Source: Dictyocoela muelleri | Lineage: Eukaryota; Microsporidia | Direction: 5' to 3' | Assembly (NCBI GenBank): GCA_016256075.1 | Contig: SDVU01000458.1 | Span: forward strand, 1 to 13,214 | Length of the DNA stretch: 13,214 bases | Shown here: positions 7,899 through 13,214 of the stretch, in pieces | Numbering within the stretch: the stretch's first letter is position 1 | How the letters are laid out: each line of letters starts with the position of its first letter | Program-made: the position numbers and the translations under genes | Notes under the pieces: generated by a model | Seen by the model: the letters and a program-made list of their open reading frames with translations, nothing else | Told to the model about the DNA's origin: nothing | Databases searched by the model: none

Positions 7899-9263
7899 AG
7901 GTCTATTTAAATAACAGAGGGGAATTTGAAAAATAACGGGGGTTTGAAAATAACGGGTTCCAATATTTTTATATTTAAAATTTTATTTAAATAAACTATT
8001 CTTATATGTTTTCGAGTTTTTTATATAACAGATTAAAAAGAAACGAGCTAACACCTGAAATAGCCATTGAAATATACAAAGAACTAATGATTCTAAAATG
8101 TCGGGATTTTAGGATTCGTAGAAATCCATTATCAATTCAAAAAAACAAGTCTAAATCATCAGGCGTTCGGTATTTTTGCAGTTCATGCAAAAAAAACACC
8201 GAATTGAGAATTTACAGACCATATTACAATTTCGTGCCAAAATATTAGACATTTGAGAGTAAAATGTTTATTTGCGGAATCATTTTCAAATGAAAAAAAA
8301 AATCGAGACCTTGAATTGAAAAACCCTACTATTTCAAAAATAATAACCCAAATACATGTATCTATACATAGATATACTGAAAACTTTATGAATTCATCAA
8401 CCTTTAGTATCCAAGTAGAAGTTGCCGAAACACTATTGGCAAGACGGAAATAAGATGAGGACGTCTCGTGGAACAACAATAGTTATTTGAAGCAATTGAA
8501 AGATATGGCGGTCGTTTTTTATTAAAGACTGTGGATAAGAGAGACGCGCTAACACTTGGACAAATTATACGAGATTGGATTTCTGAAGATGCCACTGTTT
8601 TTAGTGATCAATAGAAAGCATATGAAAAAATATTTAGAGAATCCGAAAGCGAATATAACTATCAAACAGTCATTCATATTGAAAACTTCCTAAACCCCGA
8701 GAATACGGAAGATCATACGCAAAACATAGAAAGTTTATGGTCATCCTTAAAATGGTTTTTACAGATCACGAAATTTAAATAATAGTGAAAGAGTTTCTTG
8801 TTATTTCGAGTTTACATTCAGAAAGTATCATAAAAGTAAACTCCTAAAGATTTATTTTTAATTTTAGTAAGATTGGTGTTTGAAGTCTAATAAAAAATAT
8901 TAATAATATAAGTTAAATTTTTTTAATTACAAAATCTTTTATTTTAGAATATAAAATTAAACACTATATTGAAAAATTTCGAATTAATAAAAATTTGTTT
9001 ATTTTTTAATACATTTATAAACTATCATTAAAAATTTTGATGTTTTTTTATGTTAGTTTAAAAATAAAAAATACGAAAAATTTAATCATAAAATTATTGA
9101 TTTAAATCAAATTTTAAATATAAAAATATTGGACCCCCGTTATTTTAAAACCCCCGTTATTTTAAAACCCCCGTTATTTTAAAACCCCCGTTATTTTTCA
9201 ACCACCCCGTTATTTTTCAACAACCCCGTTTTTTTTCAACCACCCCGTTATTTAACTAGACCC
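7899..9263 (+). mobile_element. Merlin-type DNA transposon, broken (copy C), with intact 8-bp target duplication
   Basis: The element is 1365 bp long and flanked by exact copies of AAAATGTC (7891-7898 and 9264-9271). The left end starts AGGTCTATTTAAATAAC and the complement of the right end starts GGGTCTAGTTAAATAAC. The right subterminal region (about 9131-9263) carries seven ~18-bp units of the type CCCCGTTATTTTAAAA or CCCCGTTATTTTTCAA. The left has about three units of the inverted form (AATAACGGGGGTTTGAAA). Both the end sequence and the duplication length suit Merlin. The clean duplication suggests it is the youngest of the three Merlin copies here, although its transposase is dead. Confidence 0.85.
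8006..8782 (+). pseudogene. Decayed Merlin transposase (copy C)
   Basis: The frame opening at 8006 gives 80 residues ending in a stop. It has a CSSC pair (the second zinc-ribbon knuckle, in the peptide YFCSSCKKNTELR); the first knuckle is reduced to a single C (KCRDF). The catalytic part follows in shifted frames. SIQVEVAETLLARRK (about 8405-8450) should carry the first catalytic D, but GCC (Ala) stands there. Then come IERYGGRFLLKTVDKRDALT, LGQIIRDW, and ATVFSDQ-stop-KAYE with the second D at 8605-8607 and TAG where the family has Trp. HTQNIESLWSSLKWFL (about 8713-8760) carries the catalytic E. It is dead, but the catalytic half is well preserved. Confidence 0.8.
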
Positions 9264-9310
9264 AAAATGTCGCTATAACTTTGAAAATTTTTGTGTCAAG
9301 AATAAAATTT

Positions 9311-9749
9311 GGCCGGCGAATGTTTACCTCTGATTAATTAGAACACCCCAGCTAGAATCATAAGATGCTATAAGAAATGCTTTACTAGATCCTGATAAGA
9401 ATCACGCCTTTGTTTCTGAATTTTATGAAAAGAACGAACATCTACTCAGAATAATAAATAAATATAATGTCTATTGAGGAGTACTTTTCGACTGAAATTA
9501 TTACAGTCAATAAGGTCTTTATTACGAAGTTCGAGGCCTAAATTGTGAATTAAGTGATATAAAGTTGAAAAAAATAAGGGTTTAAAAGTTAAGGGTTAAA
9601 AATAATAGTTATAAAATAATGGTTAAAAAATAAGAGTTGTAAATAGGGGTTAAAAAAAATTATTAAATATAAGGTTTAAAAGAAAATTAATAGGTGCGAA
9701 AATTCACGGATGATTAATAATCTTGAAAAAATGGTCTATGGTACTATTA
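9311..9749. other. Gene-free stretch with a degenerate GGGTTAAAA array
   Basis: From about 9576 to 9680 a loose unit of 12-20 bp (GGGTTTAAAAGTTAA, GGGTTAAAAATAA, GGGGTTAAAAAAAA) recurs five or six times. Before it, 9364-9477 is a 37-codon open stretch without a start codon (residues such as LLDPDKNHAFVSEFYEK). It could be a scrap of a gene, but no family was recognised. Confidence 0.4.
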
Positions 9750-9922
9750 TAATGTGTATATAACTCAGAAAGAAATATGTCTATGACTTTTTAAAAATGG
9801 ATTTCTGATTTGAAAAATGTGTCTATAACTCTGAAAGAAATGTGCCTATAAGTTTGAAATGTGTCTATAAGTTAGAAATTGGGTCTATAAGTTTGAAATT
9901 GGGTCTATAAGTTTGAAAAATC
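9750..9922 (+). repeat. GTCTATAA tandem array, second block
   Basis: About seven units are present. They change from ATGTGTCTATAACTCTGAAA on the left to near-identical GGGTCTATAAGTTTGAAATT units on the right (about 9884-9920). The improving match toward the right suggests that the array marks the left end of an element starting GGGTCTATAAGTTTG, or that recent unit turnover happened there. The unit is shared with 7805-7898. Confidence 0.7.
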
Positions 9923-9925
9923 GGC

Positions 9926-10103
9926 ACCGAGTTCTCATATTACTAATAATCAGACCTAAAAAGGCAATTGAAAAAACGATGGAAAATATGTTTTTGAAAA
10001 GCTCTTGCTGTAATATTAGTGGAAGCTTTTCAAAAACATATTTTATTATTTTTTTAAATTACCTTTTTAGGTCTAATTATTGGTAATATGGGGACTCAGT
10101 ACT
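9926..10103. repeat. Foldback (MITE-like) element
   Basis: The arms are 9926-10003 and 10024-10103. The inner 21 bp (9983-10003 and 10024-10044; core AATATGTTTTTGAAAAGC) are exact complements. Farther out, ATATTAC(T/C)AATAAT and AGACCTAAAAAGG are shared. The loop is 20 bp. The outer ends are about ACCGAGTTCTCATATTA and the complement of ACTGAGTCCCCATATTA. Confidence 0.75.
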
Positions 10104-10141
10104 GATTATTTTAATAAATAAAATTTACATTTTTATTTTAG

Positions 10142-10275
10142 TCCCCCTGTAATTCGCCCCGCAATTCGCCACTCACATAATTAGGCACCCCGTAATTTAC
10201 CAAGCCTTTAATTCGCCTCCAACAGTAATTTCCCACGCCTGTAATTCGCCCCCCCCCGTAATTTGCCACTTTTTA
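10142..10275. repeat. Tandem array of ~16-bp AATTCGCC units
   Basis: About eight degenerate copies of CCCTGTAATTCGCC occur, with variants such as CCCCGCAATTCG, CCCCGTAATTTA and CCTTTAATTCG. The CAGTAATT/AATTCGCC wording resembles the start of pogo-family TIRs, so this may be a subterminal region of a Tigger-related element. That is inference only. A run of nine C at about 10249-10257 may be misassembled. Confidence 0.7.
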
Positions 10276-10368
10276 TAATCCTCAGATGTGGAGAATTTGG
10301 GGAGCACTGTATTACTATTCTAATATTAGTCGCTAATTACCTTTTTCTCATTATTAAAATAAAAAAAA

Positions 10369-10454
10369 AGTTTTCATAGCAAAACTTTTCATAGCAAAAC
10401 TTTTCATAACAAAACTTTTCATAGCAAAACTTTTCATAGCAAAACTTTTCATTT
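10369..10454. repeat. 15-bp tandem repeat (AAAACTTTTCATAGC)n
   Basis: A partial unit is followed by four complete units from 10381 to 10440. One of these has AAC in place of AGC at its end. A last, truncated unit follows. The near identity of the units points to recent expansion. Confidence 0.9.
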
Positions 10455-10643
10455 GAATATATGTTCCCAACCTCGCTCCTGTTTTTTAATCAACAGGAAT
10501 GAAAACGCACAAATCCAAAATATTAATAAAAAAAACTAAAAATAATTCGAATTTAAAAATTTTTAAACCTCATTTTTTCAAAATTAAGTGGTGGTTTTAT
10601 TCTTAAAAATTAACACCAATATAAAAATTTTTTTATCTATTTT
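10455..10643. other. Spacer downstream of the RING-CH gene
   Basis: The stretch holds a hairpin, TCCTGTT (10477-10483) with AACAGGA (10492-10498), and otherwise AT-rich sequence. No gene was seen. The minus-strand RING-CH message may end near its stop codon, where AAAATAAAAAA overlaps the stop. Confidence 0.4.
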
Positions 10644-11498
10644 TTATTTTGTTTTATAATCAGGTTCAATAATATTAATATTTCGGATCGTCTTCTTAAG
10701 TAATTTGATATAACAGTAATAAAGACACTGTTTAAGCAAAAAATAGAAAATGCATCCGTACACTGATCTTAAAAGAGGATCAGCTTCAAATAACAATCCT
10801 ATCAAACACGATATATATGGAGTTAATAACGAAACAACAATTTTCCCAATAGGAATAGTAATATCATCAATTTGAAATCCTCCATATAAATCATTCATAT
10901 GATCATATAATCCTATTGAATTGGATAATTCTATTTCCTCACCATTACATTTGCTCATTTCGCTATCTCGCAACTTCTTCATGATGCAACCTCTTGTTAT
11001 TAAAAACATAAACGGTATGAATGATATAAGAAAATGTTTAGTATTCGACAAATCTAGAAATAATTTTATGGGAAGTATGTGTAAGGAATAATGATATCCA
11101 ATAAAACGACCTGTAATTATTAAAATGAAAATCAAAGGCGAACTGCAAATGACAATAAACTTGTTTTCCTCAAAATATTCTTTGCCCATGACAAGATATA
11201 GAACGCTGATCCCGTATAGCATTATAAACAAACAAGTGAATAAAAATATGAACAACATTCCAATGCCTAATAAGATATACTTATAAGCAAGATGAAATAT
11301 TTTGCAAAGTTTTCTAAAATTAATTTCTCTAAATTCGATTTGATATATGTGACCACAAATTTCACATCTTTTTTTATAATAATTATTCTTTATAAAGCAA
11401 ATTCTGTGTATGTATCTATCTTCGCCAATACAATAGCATGGTCTTATAATTTTATTTTCTATTTTTTCTTCTTTGTGACAATAATAACACTTTTTCAT
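10644..11498 (-). CDS. Membrane RING-CH (MARCH-type) E3 ubiquitin ligase
   Basis: The 284-residue protein starts with a RING-CH (RINGv) zinc finger in the C4HC3 pattern: C4, C7, C21, C23, H31, C34, C45, C48. This fold recruits E2 enzymes and marks substrates with ubiquitin. Strongly hydrophobic segments follow at about 74-104, 114-134, 154-173, 213-237 and 246-267, so the protein should sit in an internal membrane (ER, Golgi or vacuole) with the finger in the cytosol. The block GGFQIDDITIPIGKIV (206-221) before the fourth segment resembles a region seen in fungal RING-CH proteins. It is far shorter than the multi-pass ligase Doa10/Ssm4. The ATG chosen lies three bases after a CCC signal and leaves the first cysteine at residue 4. 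No intron is seen. Substrates are unknown. Confidence 0.85.
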   Translation of the reverse strand: MKKCYYCHKEEKIENKIIRPCYCIGEDRYIHRICFIKNNYYKKRCEICGHIYQIEFREINFRKLCKIFHLAYKYILLGIGMLFIFLFTCLFIMLYGISVLYLVMGKEYFEENKFIVICSSPLIFILIITGRFIGYHYSLHILPIKLFLDLSNTKHFLISFIPFMFLITRGCIMKKLRDSEMSKCNGEEIELSNSIGLYDHMNDLYGGFQIDDITIPIGKIVVSLLTPYISCLIGLLFEADPLLRSVYGCIFYFLLKQCLYYCYIKLLKKTIRNINIIEPDYKTK

Positions 11499-11535
11499 CA
11501 GGGCTGTTAAAAAGAAATATATTTATAAAATATTA
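11499..11535 (-). promoter_or_regulatory. Microsporidian-type promoter of the RING-CH gene
   Basis: On the minus strand the start codon is preceded by GCCCTG, putting CCC three to five bases upstream. A TATA-like run (TATTTTATAAAT) lies about 25-35 bases upstream. CCC-like signals close to the ATG are known from several microsporidian genomes. The leader would be very short. Confidence 0.55.
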
Positions 11536-11601
11536 AAATCATTATTGCAATTTTTATTCATTATCATGATTTTTATATTTATATTTGTAATTACAGTTGT
11601 T

Positions 11602-11902
11602 CTAGTGTGGTATAGCTAATTAAGACTTTGTCTAATCTTTTATAGTGAAGTAGAAGAGACTCTCCTAGGAGTGGAGATGAGTGTGAAGACTCATCTCAGT
11701 AAAATAAGTGGTAAAACTATTAATTCATTGAAAATAGATAAATAACTCTATCCTGAAGAGTCGGTAATAAAGCTAAAATCGCGTATACAGCTGGGAAGAT
11801 TCTGAGTGGCTTATAAATTTAAACCAAGATTCAAATTTAAAAAGACTAAGGTTGTTGAGAACTTTCAGGGTGGTAATACGGATATTGTGAACATATAATA
11901 TA
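11602..11902 (+). ncRNA. Candidate structured RNA or dispersed repeat, copy 2
   Basis: This is the better-folded copy of the unit at 3526-3823. Conserved hairpins are AGAC (11623-11626) with GTCT (11630-11633), GATGAGT (11676-11682) with ACTCATC (11689-11695), and AGC (11789-11791) with GCT (11809-11811). The second stem has seven pairs here, whereas in copy 1 it keeps its outer four pairs and changes inside. It lies between the two divergent host genes, about 100 bp upstream of the RING-CH start and about 170 bp upstream of the hydrolase start. No known RNA family was recognised and no protein frame is open. Confidence 0.45.
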
Positions 11903-12049
11903 AAATATTTAAAATGGATTATGAGTTTATTCCATTTTAAAAAGAAGCCTCGACTCGGTATTTCACTTTAAATTATATGACAGCAAATATTAATTTATGG
12001 TCTTCATATTTTTATAAATGAATTAGCAAATTGAAGAATATTCTTTAAA

Positions 12050-12070
12050 AAAATAAATTTTCGACCCCTT
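12050..12070 (+). promoter_or_regulatory. AAATTT and CCCC start signals of the HAD gene
   Basis: AAATTTT (about 12056-12061) is followed by CCCC (12065-12068), and the ATG begins two bases later. This AAATTT-plus-CCC pairing is the start-proximal signal described for microsporidian genes. It supports the first ATG over the internal one at residue 10. Confidence 0.65.
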
Positions 12071-12775
12071 ATGAATCCAAAATTAATTTACATTGCTATG
12101 AATTCTGAAAATCTGAAAAAATATGAAAAGTTAATTGAGCCTCGATCGAAATTATTAGTTCTTGATATCGATGATACTGTTTATCCGAATACCTATAATA
12201 TTGAAGCCCAACTAAAGTATAGGACAATGGAATATATAAAAAACAGATACAACATTCATGATATTGAAGGTGTTTTTATGAATTATCGTGAAAAATATGG
12301 TACTGGTACGAAAGGATTTATCATTGACAAACCTGATTTTTCTCATAAAGATTATGTTGAAAATATTCTATCGAAAATTGATTATGATATTTTGGAACCT
12401 GATAAAGATCTAAAAACCATTTTAAATGAATTTAAGGGTTATCTAATAGCATTTACGAATGCACCCAAAGAACACGCTGAGAATGTTTTGAAAAAACTAG
12501 AAATAGAGGATTGTTTTGATTATATTTTCCATGTTGACATGACGGATAAATATTATATTTGTAAACCTGAGGCCAGAAGCTATTATTTTATTGAGAAATT
12601 ATTTAATACAAAACCTGAAAATATTTTCTTCGTTGATGATAGGATGGTAAATATTGCTAAGGCTCAAGAAAGAAAGTGGAATGCTGTCATGGTGAGTTCT
12701 ACGTGTGATATAAAATCAATACTTAAAAGTATTAAAGAAAATACAATTTGGTCTAATTCTACTGATGATAAATAA
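12071..12775 (+). CDS. SDT1: HAD-family pyrimidine 5'-nucleotidase (Sdt1/Phm8-like)
   Basis: The 234-residue soluble protein belongs to the haloacid dehalogenase hydrolases. Motif I is LDIDDTVYP, with nucleophile D32 and acid/base D34. Motif II is AFTNAP (T129). Motif III is the lysine in CKPEARSYY (K165). Motif IV is FFVDDRMVNI (D189, D190, binding Mg2+). The small helical cap between motifs I and II (about 40-110), the FTNAPKEHA block and the CKP block fit yeast Sdt1 and Phm8, which remove phosphate from pyrimidine and other nucleoside monophosphates. A role in nucleotide salvage or turnover is therefore likely; the exact substrate is not shown. It is shorter than yeast Sdt1, mainly at the N-terminus. 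No signal peptide or membrane segment is present. The stop codon overlaps an AATAAA-like run, suggesting a short 3' end. Confidence 0.85.
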   Translation: MNPKLIYIAMNSENLKKYEKLIEPRSKLLVLDIDDTVYPNTYNIEAQLKYRTMEYIKNRYNIHDIEGVFMNYREKYGTGTKGFIIDKPDFSHKDYVENILSKIDYDILEPDKDLKTILNEFKGYLIAFTNAPKEHAENVLKKLEIEDCFDYIFHVDMTDKYYICKPEARSYYFIEKLFNTKPENIFFVDDRMVNIAKAQERKWNAVMVSSTCDIKSILKSIKENTIWSNSTDDK

Positions 12776-13132
12776 ATATTCATATCAAAAAAATTTAAAT
12801 TTCATCTTATTATTATTTATTGTTAAATATTTATTTCTATAACAGAAAACTCTTGCTTGTTGTTCTTTCTAAAATTTGTTTCTTTATTGATAATCTATAA
12901 GTCACGTATTTTAAAATCAGGTATAATTTTTAATTTATATAATAAGTTTTTTTCTATTTGTGCACACTAATTAGATTTAGTAGTAAATATCATGTATTCA
13001 TTTATAAATTTTTATGACAAAATTGGAAAAAAAATTCCTAATTATCTTCAACTCTTCTTTTTTTTATTTTTATGGTTATTGTTTTTCTGGCTGCCCGAAA
13101 ACTCGCCCCAAAAAAATTATTTCTAAATACTT
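12776..13132. other. Gene-free spacer after the HAD gene
   Basis: AT-rich sequence with no frame, repeat or RNA signal that I can support was found before the tRNA-like sequence at 13133. A 66-codon open frame from 13014 runs into that sequence and is low in complexity. Confidence 0.5.
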
Positions 13133-13214
13133 GAGCTGGATAGCTCAGTGGTTAACACTCTTGAATGTAAAATTTAAGTATCGTGGTTCGAATCCCGCTG
13201 ACGTCACTCTTTAA
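13133..13214 (+). pseudogene. tRNA-like sequence, copy 2 (reaches the window edge)
   Basis: An A box (TAGCTCAGTGGT, 13141-13152) and a perfect B box (GGTTCGAATCC, 13185-13195) are present at normal spacing. An anticodon-like stem can form around TTGAA...TTTAA with GTA in the loop. The D-stem (GCTC has no GAGC partner), the T-stem beyond two pairs, and the acceptor stem do not form. It may be a decayed tRNA, a tRNA-derived SINE head, or, less likely, a very unusual tRNA. Because the polymerase III boxes look whole, it may still be transcribed. Confidence 0.5.

Larger units (their letters stand above)
7805..9310 (+). repeat. Degenerate GTCTATAA tandem array, split by Merlin copy C
   Basis: Units of about 18-22 bp with the consensus ATGTGTCTATAACTTTGAAAA run up to 7898, and one continues at 9264 (AAAATGTCGCTATAACTTTG). 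If the Merlin element and one target copy are removed, the array reads through as AAAATGTC then GCTATAACTTTG, so it was there before the insertion. The same unit in the same orientation fills 9750-9922. Confidence 0.65.

Noticed and set aside
8183-8479. 98-codon minus-strand frame, with a 63-codon one at 8404-8595
   Set aside because: Both are antisense to the Merlin copy C transposase and show no domain.
9364-9477. 37-codon open stretch with hydrophilic, gene-like composition
   Set aside because: It has no start codon, a stop just upstream, and no recognisable family; too short to call a gene.
9576-9680. GGGTTA-rich array, considered as telomere-like repeat
   Set aside because: Units vary in length and sequence (12-20 bp) and are not a regular short telomeric motif; a decayed element end fits better.
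10369-10454. Evenly spaced direct repeats, considered as a CRISPR array
   Set aside because: The 15-bp units abut with no spacers, and the genome appears eukaryotic.
11292-11510. 72-codon plus-strand frame
   Set aside because: It is antisense to the cysteine-rich start of the RING-CH gene and has no start signal.
13014-13214. 66-codon plus-strand frame ending at the window edge
   Set aside because: Its end is the tRNA-like sequence read as protein, and the rest is low-complexity Phe/Tyr/Ser with no CCC-type start signal.

Overview
The window reads as a stretch of an AT-rich, transposon-littered microsporidian genome. The only two intact genes are compact and intronless. Each start codon follows a CCC-type signal at a few bases, with an AAATTT-like run (hydrolase) or a TATA-like run (RING gene) further up. 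This resembles the promoter signals described for microsporidia. The transposon fossils (Merlin and pogo/Tigger DNA elements) fit a transposon-rich member of that group. Species cannot be told from the sequence.

Layout. 1-152 is the right end of an element cut by the window edge. 659-1887 is a broken Merlin (IS1016/ISXO2-like DDE) transposon with terminal inverted repeats (TIRs). 2169-2265 is a small foldback. 2281-3243 is a non-autonomous element with 37-bp TIRs that holds two further inverted-repeat elements (2346-2684 and 2763-2910). 3260-3349 repeats 444-534 in the opposite orientation. 3372-3453 is a tRNA-like relic. 3526-3823 is a structured repeat whose second copy lies at 11602-11902. 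4011-4324 is a large foldback. About 4560-6240 is a pogo/Tigger-type transposase fossil on the minus strand, split by a 191-bp-arm foldback (4890-5351). 6313-7392 is a second broken Merlin and 7899-9263 a third; the third has an exact 8-bp target-site duplication. 7805-10455 holds arrays of short tandem units and another foldback (9926-10103).

The right-hand quarter carries the host genes: a membrane RING-CH (MARCH-type) ubiquitin ligase on the minus strand (10644-11498) and a HAD-family pyrimidine 5'-nucleotidase like yeast Sdt1 on the plus strand (12071-12775). They are divergently transcribed, and the structured repeat lies in the ~570 bp between them. A second tRNA-like copy closes the window (13133-13214).

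The genes do not form a pathway. Two points stand out. First, a ~300-bp conserved, hairpin-forming, possibly RNA-coding unit occurs twice; its copy near 3.5 kb seems to continue into a decayed copy of the hydrolase promoter region. Second, several unrelated transposon ends share one design: runs of 15-20-bp tandem units, probably repeated transposase-binding sites. All alignments were made by eye.
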